The notes beneath the pieces are model-generated. The model was not told the origin of the DNA and did not search any database. It saw only the letters and a program-made list of their open reading frames with translations. A stretch of 64,000 bases of DNA from Pyxicephalus adspersus (Eukaryota > Chordata > Amphibia > Anura > Pyxicephalidae), in contig NC_092864.1 in NCBI RefSeq assembly GCF_032062135.1, forward strand, positions 16,317,762 to 16,381,761. Direction: 5' to 3'. A program made the translations under genes and the position numbers. This document shows positions 1-11,400 of the stretch, piece by piece (position 1 is the stretch's first letter; every line of letters begins with the position of its first letter).

Positions 1-490
1 AAAGAAGCTTCGGGGGGCGGCGCCTTAATTTTTATCTACCTGTCACAAAACATCAACTGTCATACTACACTACCCTGTCCACTTCCCTATTATGAACCCC
101 AATTTCTCTGGAACGGGGAGATGTACAAAACCAAAAATGTAGGTGCAAGTGCAAGACACCTGTGACTAACAGTTGCTAAATTTTTAATTGCACCCCTTAA
201 AATTGCATCGCTATGGCAGTCAGAACTCTGCCAACTAAATGCGCTGCTCTGTTATAAGCGCAGCACATTTTGATGGCCAGAGATTTTTTTGTACTGATGA
301 TGCCATAGCAATTACATTTTAGAGATGCTTAGTCACAGGTTTCCCCCCACCCCCCACTTGCACCTAAATTTTTGGTTTTGTACTTCTCTCTGTTCAAGAG
401 AAATTGGGGTCCAAATTAGGGACATGGAAAAGGTAATGTATAGTTTTTGGACATGTAGGTAAAACTTTAGGGGTTGCACCCCAATGCTCC
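1..490. repeat. Palindromic (fold-back) transposable element
   Basis: Arms at about 10-165 and 335-490 are imperfect reverse complements over about 150 bp. Both carry the sequences ACAAAACCAAAAAT and CCCCAATTTCTCT in mirrored order. The inner part continues the inverted symmetry (for example TGCGCT at 240-245 against AGCGCA at 257-262), so nearly the whole element folds on itself around position 251. Its left end may be clipped by the window edge. Superfamily not identified. Confidence 0.75.
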
Positions 491-3338
491 TTGCTATGTA
501 AGTAGTGCTAAATTAGTAAATTAGGGTGGTCCCCAATTTGTTTTTTTAATTTCAGGCTCCTAGACAAACTTACTTTTGAAACAGCAACCCCAATATTCAA
601 TCTTTGCTAGTTTTTAAACTTATAACCTTGACAAGTGGGAAATACTACTAGCTATGAGAATCCCCTTTGTAATTAAAAGTCGTTACGACCATGAAGGGTT
701 GTACACAGAGATGTTAGGCTGACATTGTATTAGAGTGGATTTTTTTCACAGGCAGCTTTTTTTTTTTTTTTTTTTAAGAACACCGGAACTGTTGATACAA
801 GGCAGGATGGATCAATATTTTCATGTTGTTGATGCCAAATTTTGATCTTATCATCCGAATGTTGCAGCAAAAATCAAGACTCATCGGGGCAGGAAATGCT
901 TTTCCAATCATCTTTTGTTCAATTTAGTTGAGCCGGTGTGAGATTTAGCCTCGGGTACCTGTTTTTAACTGACAGGAGTGGCACCCAGTGTGGTCTTCTG
1001 CTGCTGTAGCCCATCTGCTTCAAGGTTCAACATGTGTGTTCAGAGATGCTCCTCTGCATACCTTGGTTATAATTAGTAGTAATGAGTTGCTGTTGCTTTT
1101 CTCTCAGTCTAATCCAGTCTGGCCATACTCCTTTGAACTCTGGGAGCAACGATTTTTGAGCCATTTTTTTATAAACCCTTTAGATTGCATAAAATCCCAG
1201 CAGATAATCAGTTTCTGAAGATTCACTTAAAACACTTTTCTTTCCCAATCCGATGCTCGGTTTAAATTTACCATGTCATCTCTACATGCCTAAATGCATT
1301 AAGTTTCTGCCATTCGATCAGCTGATTAGATATTTGTGTGAACATGCTATTGAACATGCATGCTTTATAAAGTGGCTGATGTGTGTATATACACAGTGCA
1401 AATGCAAAAAATGATTCAGACAGTTTAGAAACAAGTCAGTGTAATTTAAAGGGATATCAAACTGATTACAGTAATCTTCTTTAATGTATCTCCCCAAGCC
1501 CTTGAGGTAGAAAATATTGGGGATATAATATATGTATGAGGGATGGATTGCCAAATATTTACTACATATCACACCTACATAATAAATATGGCGTTACAAA
1601 GGTAACAGTATCTGAATATTTAGAGGTCATTTTTTCTAAACAAATTTCCTTCCCAAAAATGAAAAAGAATCAAGACCATTACAAGAGAATTGGATTTACC
1701 CACATAGAACAGAGACAAACAAGTGTAGATAAATGTATTTTATTCTAGCTTGCATTTTTTAAACCCCCCAACTCTATACATTATGTTGCAATATATATTG
1801 TATAGCAACCCAACATCTGAAAAAGCCTAAAATTCTAAACAGCTTAAAAAATGATATATGGCTTTCTATGTTTAAAGATGAACTCCAGATAAACAGCTAA
1901 ATAAACATCTATCATACATACAATGGGGGATGATTTAACATGCCCATGGATTGGTCACTTTTATGATACACTGAGGTCACTCTCGTACTTCATTCTCCAA
2001 TGATGCAGTGACACAGGAAGCTGAATTGTCAAACTAGACAATTGAAGGTGTCACCCCCTCTAGCAGTATAGATGTACATAAATTACAAAATTGGCAGGAA
2101 AGAATTACAAACCCTTTAACAGGTAAAAAGTATACATATGTATTTTACCTGGACATTTACCTACTTGTCTGGAGTTTTGCTGTAAGCAACCTTAAACAAC
2201 AATTTTTTTTTCATATCAAAGGTTCTATTAGGACAAAGGTACACAATATAATTGTAGACAGTACAACAATGCATAGAGCAGCGGAGTGCAGAAATTTGCA
2301 GGACTGAGCTCCCAAGAGGTTGACAGTGTTAAGCAGCTAAAAGCTGCATTCTAATTGGATGCTGTGACTTGCTTAAAACCACAGCTCTTTGTATGTTAAG
2401 TGCTGAGGTGCTGCAGTGCCCCCTTATGGCTGTAATCTAAAGTACACATGTGCAAAGTAGCATTAGAGCCCAGGCTACTAAAAAGGATTACACATTTGTT
2501 TGGCTATACATTTGGGAAATAAAATATATTGTATATAATTATAAGTTGCACAGTGATACCTTGTCTAGGCCACACCCGGTAGGGGGAGGGGATAAATACA
2601 TAGAAAGAACCAGCTATTCTTTTTTTTCAATAGTAAAACAGCAACCTGGCAATAAACCCTTTTCAAACATGCTTCAACCCAAGATAGGGCTTAATTCTAC
2701 AATTACATCTTATCTTGGGTAGTGGAACACAGTAGCACAGCCAATATTCTTTTCTATATTCACCCCTGTGTATGGGGTGAATATGTCAGAACAACAAATG
2801 ATAGTCAAAGAACAATTTAAAGCTATCCAACAAAATTCCCAGTAAGTCCATTCAGTCTTGCTTCTACAACATGGATACTTAATAAGGGGGTTTAGTACTG
2901 TGAGGTATGTTCCTCTCATTGCCAAGTATGAAAATCACACATACTGTATGAGTGATGCCCACCATGCCCATGCAGTGTTTAGTCCACACTTTCTCACTTA
3001 TTTCAATGGCCCCCAGCAATGATTACCAATACCAAAATAACATGTGAGCTGGTTGTGTCTGCTTTGAGCCTGTATTAGTCACCAGTATTGTTTTGGACTT
3101 CCTGCAGTTGACCTTTCCCCTTTTCATGCTTACTATGCCTTATTCTGCACTTCATCTTTCTGTATGGAGGTGGCCATCTTGGTAGAAGAAGGGTTTTGCT
3201 TCCTCATATGAGACTATCAGTCAGAGGCAGTAGTGCCTTAGGGTGAGTTTACATGGATAGGAAGGTTGCCTACTATAGAGGCACTACTTGCAGCAACTCA
3301 CTTGCACCCACTCTAACAATTTGGGATCAGGCAGGGCT
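491..3338. other. Non-coding stretch, no gene recognised
   Basis: AT-rich DNA with a T-run at about 757-775 and only short chance ORFs. A weak CTCF-like match (minus strand) lies near 2414-2429. I recognise no exon or structured RNA. Confidence 0.6.
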
Positions 3339-3339
3339 T

Positions 3340-3597
3340 TATTGCAGAAAGGGACAAGTGATGTAACTTCTGCAATAAGCATTCTTACCTGATGTAACTT
3401 CTGCAATAAGCATTCTTACCTGACTCATCTTTTCATCGCTAATTTTTTAATTAAAATTCTCTGAGCTGCGCATGCATCAGCATTGGTAGCAGGGATACCC
3501 GGGACGTCCCAGCTTCCCCTGCGGGTGCCAAGACTAAATAGACTACAGCAGGGGAACAGGGACTGGTGAGTTTACACTAGGTTGAGTTCAGTTTTAA
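3340..3597. repeat. Degraded TTAA-type MITE fragment
   Basis: GC-rich core with GGGACGTCCCAGCTTCCCCTG and right end GTTGAGTTCAGTTTTAA, resembling the terminal style of the other TTAA-flanked elements here. The left boundary is unclear. It contains the 31-bp tandem duplication listed separately. Confidence 0.4.
3359..3420. repeat. Exact 31-bp tandem duplication
   Basis: Positions 3359-3389 and 3390-3420 are identical 31-mers (starting TGATGTAACTTC, ending CATTCTTACC). No divergence is seen, so the duplication is recent or an assembly artefact. Confidence 0.9.
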
Positions 3598-4081
3598 AGT
3601 GATGTGTAAGGGGTTGCACCCATGAATAGCTACATATTAGCACCAATAAAAAAAAAACAAAGTCATAAAATTCAATCGAGAAATGGTTTGCAAGAAGGTC
3701 ATGCATATTTCTAAAAGTACTGATAAGTATGTGTGCTGACAGGAACATATTACACATATCTTGAATAGCTGGTAAAGCTACAATACCCACCTAACTTCCC
3801 TTGCGGTTCATACTAAAGACGCATGTCCATTACAGTGGAACTTTTAGTGCTTAAAGTGTCAGCTCTACAAAGTTCGGACAGCCAGTTTGTAGTCTCATAT
3901 TATATTGGGCAGGGAAAAACAATTGCAATAGTTTGAAGAATATCACTAATGGCTGCCTAACCTTTATGTACCTTATGATTGTCACTGACAGGCAGATTCA
4001 CCCTCTGCTTTCCTAAATCCCCAGGACAAAATGCTACGTAGGTTAAGGGCATTGTAAAGCCATTTTTTAATATAATATATT

Positions 4082-4084
<3 letters not shown>

Positions 4085-4120
<36 letters not shown>
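4085..4120. repeat. (TA)n microsatellite
   Basis: About 18 uninterrupted TA dinucleotides between AT-rich flanks. Confidence 0.95.
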
Positions 4121-4125
<5 letters not shown>

Positions 4126-4224
4126 TTACCTCTATATTGTCTTATACCCTTACATACTAGGATTTGTGACTGTTTTCGTTTTCTTAAAATAAAGTGCATA
4201 GACTGCTTCCTGACCTCAAAACTG

Positions 4225-4240
4225 CAGTGCCCTCTGCTGG
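4225..4240 (-). promoter_or_regulatory. Candidate CTCF site downstream of AMDHD2
   Basis: On the minus strand the sequence reads CCAGCAGAGGGCACTG, a close match to the CTCF core. It lies about 1.1 kb beyond the AMDHD2 stop. With the motif at 18346 it would bracket AMDHD2, in divergent orientation. Confidence 0.35.
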
Positions 4241-4850
4241 CGGAGTTACAGCCACAACCTTTATCCAAGTGACAACTAGAAACCAGCATTTGCTGGCATT
4301 GGAGGGAAGAGGAGTGTCTACACAGATTTTGTACAATGAGCAACATACTAGGAACACTTGGTTTAACACAAATGCCTATGGTTGCATAATGCTGGCATAA
4401 TTCACAGCTACAGCCATAGTAGAGGCACATATTGCAGGGAAGAGGAGGGACATATCTGACCAGGTCTAATAGCCAATTACTAATAGCAAGTGGGTCTAAT
4501 TTGGATGCCTTATAAACGGCACAAGAGGCATATTTAGATACCATGCATAACTACTGTAACAGAATTGTGCAGGCAAGGATATTTTTTGTTGTTTCTATAT
4601 TCTCACTCAATTTCTGGGGCTTCAAATGGGTTTTACAGTCTCTCTAGGATTTTCAATGGTGCAGATATAATGGGCGATCCAGATAGTGAAAACATTTACT
4701 GCAGGACAGATATAAAAAGCTGGAAGATGGTTCAAATTCCATCCACCCAAAACAAAAAGTTTTTTGCAATTGTTGCAGCATGTTAACATCTGTCACTCCC
4801 TGCAGTTAACCAAGTTGTCCCACCTATCCAATGACCAGGATTGTCTACAT

Positions 4851-5113
4851 CAGCATTTATTAACTTTTTCAACTCTGAAATAACTTTCAGGTCTTAGGGA
4901 ACCCCTTCTATCAATACTATATCCACAGCTCAGTGTAATAGCATGGTGGTCAGTGAGAAGATTGCCTCTTACATTGCTGGCCAGTGGGAAGAATGTCACC
5001 TTTACAGATAGCTGAAAAGATCATTGGTGTCCAGTAAACTGACCTGAGAGGTATAAATTGCTCATTGCTCAAGGAACACTAGCAACCTCTGGAGGAACCC
5101 TGGTTGAGAATGG
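4851..5113. repeat. hAT-like MITE family A, copy 1 (degraded)
   Basis: Contains the family landmarks: a TTTTTCAAC-type left end, AACTTTCAGGTCTT, CTATATCCACAGCTCA, and GCAACCTCTGGAGGAACCCTGG followed by TTGAGAAT at the right end. Related copies in this window are at 24123, 38619, 41260, 59868 and 60866. Confidence 0.65.
4856..4861 (-). terminator. Candidate AMDHD2 poly(A) signal
   Basis: This is the first AATAAA on the minus strand that I find after the AMDHD2 stop, about 490 nt downstream. It lies at the end of a degraded hAT-like repeat (4851-5113). No transcript evidence is available. Confidence 0.3.
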
Positions 5114-5349
5114 CTAGATTAGATGAAGCTGAATGCCCATGGTCCATCTACATCCTGCCCATGCCCTGGTCCATCTACATCCTAACAAAAGATAAATGGC
5201 TCTTTTCCTTGGCTAATAGTCGGCGCCCTGGCGACATTGTGTGGCTGCAATATGATAATGCACAAAACACTGAATCATCTTCTGATTAGCAGCCAGAAAA
5301 TAAGGCACGGCAGGGGATGGATGGCAATAAAGCAGGTCCTCAAATCATT

Positions 5350-5435
5350 TTATGATGAAGCCGAATTCATCCATACAGCCTCTCCTGCTATATAGGTTGA
5401 TTTTACATTCAGGTTGTCATCCAAAACTACAAAAT
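5350..5435 (-). CDS. AMDHD2: AMDHD2 terminal coding exon 11
   Basis: Encodes Asp381 to Ser408 and [23 protein letters not shown] followed by a short Ser-rich tail. It matches the human DFVVLDDSLHV and TYISGELVW segments. The acceptor follows a long pyrimidine tract, mostly T. Too short to appear as a long ORF; placed by homology and phase. Confidence 0.93.
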
Positions 5436-8400
5436 CTGTAAAAAAAAAAAACAAAAAAAAATAAATGCAGGGAAAAGACATAAAGAAACGCTAGATGTAC
5501 AATATAATAGATATTTGATGTCATTATATTACAGCTTAGTGTTGGACCTGCTCATGATCAGCTAAAAAGAATGATTCCAGGACAACTGGCGAGAAAACTG
5601 GAGTAACCGATTGCCTTCTGTCCCTTTCTCTGCATTTACATTTGGCATCTCTATTTAAAAGATCCAGGTTTTACCCAACTACAAAATAATTTGACACAGA
5701 AAGCCACTAAGCTAATATAATTTAGGTTGTGGAAATGGCTCACAGTTCAAACAGGGCCTGTTATACAATTATCAGCAGAGATCTGTGTTATGCTGCTTCG
5801 GGTTCATTTTAGTGCTGGCCATGTACATGAAAGCTTAGGTGCACAGTCCTGTGATCTTTATAAAGCGGAGGAAGAGAGTTTAGTCAGGCTGAGCCTACCC
5901 TAATAACTATGCCCACACTCTCACTCATCTCTCACGCATGTATTTTATATTGAATCCAATACAAAATTATTTGAATTTCCCGCCGCTCCTCCCGCCCGCA
6001 CCGACGTCACGGGGAAACACCTGGAGATCGTTTCTGCATTTGCCAGCTGGAGATCGAAGAAGAGGACGTGTCCTGAAGATCTGCGAGGACCTGCAGGACG
6101 CCGGGGGACGACAACGGAACAAGGTAAGTGTTTTTTTTTTTTTTTAAATATTTTTAGCAACCCCGTGTGTCATTCAGGAATACCGCTTTTTGCATGAAAA
6201 ATGCACCCCGAGTCACACTCGGGATTACCACTAGGGGGGGCTAAGTGTGACCTTTTCACAGATTGTATTAAAAAAAAGAAGTTTGTCCCAATACAGAATA
6301 CTGAATGCAGCAATCACAAAACAATTCTATCCCCTGTGCCATAATATTGGCTTCTACATCTATCAACTCCATATTTTGAAGGTCAGTGTTGACCCATGCC
6401 ACCACTATACCTGCATCTGCTCCAAAGTCCAAAGTCCCTTTACGGTTCTGTATGCCTAAGAGTTGTGCTGGATGAAGAGATGCAGCTTCTAGTGCTTCCT
6501 CGACTGTACAACCTGGAACAAGGCACACAGATCAGTATATCACCTTAACATGATGATCGATGTACAGTATGTTTGCATAATGGACAGACAAGAGTGGACA
6601 GGAATACAGTGGGGATAGGGACACTTTTGAGAGTTGGATACATTCACATGTGTGGTTTAGCTCACCGCCACACTAATGTGGGAGTCAAAATACACGCATG
6701 AATATTCAAGTATTGGGCTCAATAACCTAAATAAAAAGCTCACAATTAATAACATGGAACAATGTGCCTTGACATGCATATCATGCTTAAAGCTGATATC
6801 CAGAATAAGCAAATAATGTATAAATACAAAAGGTGTGTACATAAATCTTGGTGTGATTTGTGTATTCTTCCAGATCTGTGTAATATTTGGTGTGAAAGCA
6901 TTCCTATGTGCAGTAATCAAAACTACTTACTACTGTTCTTCCTCAATTTGAGGGGACTGGTTTTGTATTTGACCCCCCATGTGCAGTGCAAGGATCAGGT
7001 CACTTCAACTTTTTTAGGATAGTATGTGAAAGTCAAATGATGCATCCTAACCAATCATATTTTTTGTCATCATCATACCTACATGCACTACAGCAACTTC
7101 TGTTTCTCATTTTTCAGAACTGGTTTCCTAATGCAGTTAAAGAGACCATGTCAACTTGCCTACTTAGATCAAAGGGCAGGAATGCAGTCTAAGGGACCTC
7201 TTTGAGTCATATGACCAGGTCTTCCCTTCCCTGTAGCTGCTGACATACCCTGAACTTCTAGTTTTACCGGAATATTGGGACATGTGAGTACTTGGGTCTA
7301 GAAGCTACCAGGAGGCGGGAGCACTGGGTTGCCAACCCAGTCATTTCACTGCTAGCTTGTGTTGGTTATACAGTTTGATCTTCTACAACAATGCAAACCC
7401 TGATATTTGCTCATTCCCTCAGATAACTAAGCCACCTTCTCAGGGAAGTTCTGTGACATGTGGTTTTACAAACCCACGCTTTGTAGGTTCCATCTGTATT
7501 CTCCTAGGCTCCACTCACACCTCTGATAGGAAAAGAAATAGGGAACAGCACACTAATGCATATAACCGATATGCAATAAATATGGGTGCACAATCTATTG
7601 TCTCCAGTATGTTACAAAAACATCAGCAAACAATCATCTCCTTATTCATTCAATACTAATTTTATGCATGATGCTCAATCAATTAGACTGCATGGGGTCT
7701 TTATTAACCTGTGACCTTTTATAAATGAAGTTACTGACTGTTTCTGCTACATTTACAACTCTTCTTATGTAGTGATGCTGTAATGTGGTGTGTAATATAC
7801 GGGTTCCCAATGATCATAAAGGAAAATACAAATTTAGGACACCCTTTTAAAGTTCCAGCAAGGTGTTTTCCAATAATGTGCCACATTAAAAATGAAAAGT
7901 AGCCTTAAAATAGATCTAAACCCAATCACTACATTTTAATATATTCTTTAAAGCCATTTTGAATCTAAAGATGTTACTAAAATAATGTTTAGTGATTGTG
8001 TAATAATTGTCCTTGTCCAGATGCTTCCTTTTCTCAGTTGCTCTCGTGTATCGTTACCCTATCACCAGTGCTTCCAGTGGAGACTCTAAGCTGCCCTACA
8101 GGCACATATTAAACATACATGGCCCACTATTGTTATCATCAGGAAACCCGCTTCGAACAATGATGTGCAGCTGATCCAGGAGTGCATCTAGACATGGAGT
8201 GGTTGCAGAACAGATAAGCAACAGATGAAGTCCAACAAAGCATTAAAAAATACTGGTAATTGCATTTCTAAAAGACAAAAAAAACACATAGCAACTGTTT
8301 GCCTTGGGATCAAGCAATCCCGGGTAATTCCCCACTAGCTGTCCACTTAAACACTCAGTGCGAGTGTTCAAGCATCTGCGCATTTGACAGCCAGTAGCAG

Positions 8401-11400
8401 TGAGTGGTAATAAAACCACACACCGCCATCCCTTTTTATTCTCTATGAAACTGCTGCAGATAGATACCATTTACCATCTCCCCATAGGCAGCAGTTCCTA
8501 GCATGAGGAAGCAGTAAGCGCACCGCAACCTCACCGCCAGTGTGAATCTAGCCTTTATGATACATACAGTCACTTTACCTGACATTCACCAAACATTTTC
8601 TAAACGCGAATCTTCCAGGTCCATGTGCTTCAAATTATTCCACAAAAGAGAATGTTCAGTGAATGTCAGATGTGAAGTTTTATAAATAGAGCCCATAGTG
8701 GTTTGGAAAACTAAATGATACCAAGTTGGTGTTGACTGAATTTTCAATTGGTAAAAATCCACATTCCATAAATTGTTAGTCTGAAAATTTCTAAATGGAA
8801 GGTGTATAGCTTCACCTTTCTTTTGAGAACATTGGTCATTATAGAGAAAGTAAATCCTGCCATTCAGCTGTCATGTAAGCCAAAGCCATACAGCAAACAG
8901 GAAGAGTTAAATAAGAACAGATGGATACACAGATCACCATGGACAGTCTGCCCCCGGCATTTAAAACACCCAGCTGTCAACCGATGATTAATTTAACCCC
9001 AGCACCACAATCAATACTCAGAACATAGAAATGAATGCAGACAAAGCATGGTGCACAGCGGAGGACACCAGTCATTTTTTAACTGCTGTACAAATTTGGC
9101 TCATGTAATGTATCTGGACCTCATTTATCAATGCATCTGAAAAGCAAAGTTATCCAGTTGCCAATATTGAAAAAAAATTGAACTTTGTTTTCCAAGACAT
9201 GTCCTATAAAATATAAAAGAAAGAATTGACAGAATCTGAGCAGCATATTTGTGGTCCATCCCTAACAACAACATTCTTCTTGTTGCTACACATGTTAGCC
9301 ATGCAAGTGAATAGTCTTAAAGGAACACCAGTCAATATTTCATTTGGAAGAGGAATGGTTATAAAGAGAGCAATTACATCTTCCCTTTAAACTATCTTCA
9401 TTCTTTTTGGAAGACCCCAGTCATTGACATCTTGGTTAATCAAATAAAACATTGCGGTTTATTTACTAAGAGAGTTTAGGATGTTCACTAAGCAAAGTAT
9501 CTCCTTGAAAGGAATATTTCACTTAGTTTAGTGAATGAGTTGAAGCTCTACTACATTTTTATTACATTTCCTTGCAGGTGATTGTTTATTCTTTGCAAAG
9601 TGAAGTTTCAGCTTGCGAAGGGATAATTCCCTTTGATAAGTGAACAGCCTATAGTCCTTAAATTACCCCCCTAATTGTTTTATTACTGTAGAAACTGTAT
9701 AGTAAAAGTGTTCATTATATGTATGTCCTGCACACAGATCACATTCCAGCACTTGGATACACTTTCCTACAAGTAGGGTGTCCTCTTATCTGAAGTGGTT
9801 TGCTAGTTAACTCTCTCCCTGCTCAGTGGTGCAAGTTCCATTTAGTTAGTAAACATTTAAAGTGGTAAATATCAGTGCTATTGTTTACCAAATTAAAGTC
9901 AACACACTGTATGTTCATTGAACCCAACTAACTAAAAAAGTATCCATATCACATACATTAAAATAATAAGCACCACTAGAAAGTCTCAACCGGGTATCGT
10001 AATCCTGATTTCACTAACCTGTGGCTTCATGAAAGTGCCTTACACACATATCCATTGTAGCAATGCTGCCTGCCAACGTATGGGTCCCTGAAGGGAACAG
10101 AAAATACATTTTTTAACACGTCAACAAAATATTTCAATCATCAATAGTTAGAAGAGAATGATAACAGGTAGTAACTGCTTAAATCCTGTATTGAAACAGC
10201 TTGTAAAAAATGGTTGCAAATGCTTGTGCAAACGTAAGGTTTTTATCTGTTCCTACACCATCCAAAATAACAAAAAATGTATATACTTTTATAAATAGGA
10301 GAGATTTCATATCTGCATAAAGATAAAGAGAAAGGATTCCAGTGATATACTCACCAACCACATAGGCATTTAATCCATCAATGAGGATTTCCTGCTGGCC
10401 CAGAGTGTGTTTGCCAGGTCCTAGACCCATGGCTGTGATGGCATCTGTCACCAGGATCAGGCCTGCAATGCACAAGATACATAAAATGTATGTTTCTTCC
10501 TGCAAATATATCTCACAGAATTATAACATGTGCTGGAAAGAAGGAGACAATTTTGCAATAGTGATGAGGCAGACAGAGATTTTTCTCAATCTAATCCCAG
10601 CATACTCACCATTGGGGTGTGCACGATGTGCGATCCTGAGTGCGGCAGGGTTTGTGTGTATTCCATCTGCGATCATCCCATAATAAACGGTTTTCCCGTC
10701 TGGAATGCGGTCTCTTGTCAACAGACCCACAATGCCAGGATCTCGGTGGTGGAACTGCAAAAAGTTATTACAATACAGATCATTTATAACAAAGATTCAA
10801 AAACTGCTAAAAGACAACTCTACTCCATTTACTTATGTTACAATTATTCAATTATTGAACCAACTTATAATTGTAAACTTTCACAAAACAAATCTTTATT
10901 TTAGCCATAACCAAGTTTGAATCTAACTAAACTCTGCTAAAAATGATCACTTTTCTAAAAGCACTTATTCCTATTTTTATTGTGTTAGAAATAGTTGTGT
11001 TAGCTTTGTGAATTTAGCCTAGTAAATGTGTACAGAAAAACTTTTTCTGCTTTTTACATCGCATGATACTGCAAGTTACTGAGGTTCTTAAAGATATATT
11101 CTTGGGGTGAACAGGCTCTGTTCACCAGAATACTTTAACCCCAAATATGAGTCCCGAGACTGTGAGAAGCAAGAGATCCATATCTTTAATAAACCTATTA
11201 CTTTGCTCATTCTCCTAATAGTCCAACTCCTCTGCTGCCAATACCTCTCTTTCTGTATCCCTGGGAAATATCCAGGTATGAGGTAGCATATGTTTTTCTG
11301 TTTATTAATATAAGAATATGTAATTGGGGCAAAATGTACAATATCAAACCACTTGTTTTATTACAAACATATCACAAAGTAATGTTTGATATTATATGGA

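Noticed and set aside
4122..4544. 140-codon Cys-rich open frame on the minus strand
   Set aside because: The cysteines follow no recognised spacing and the frame has no homology I can name; it begins beside a microsatellite.
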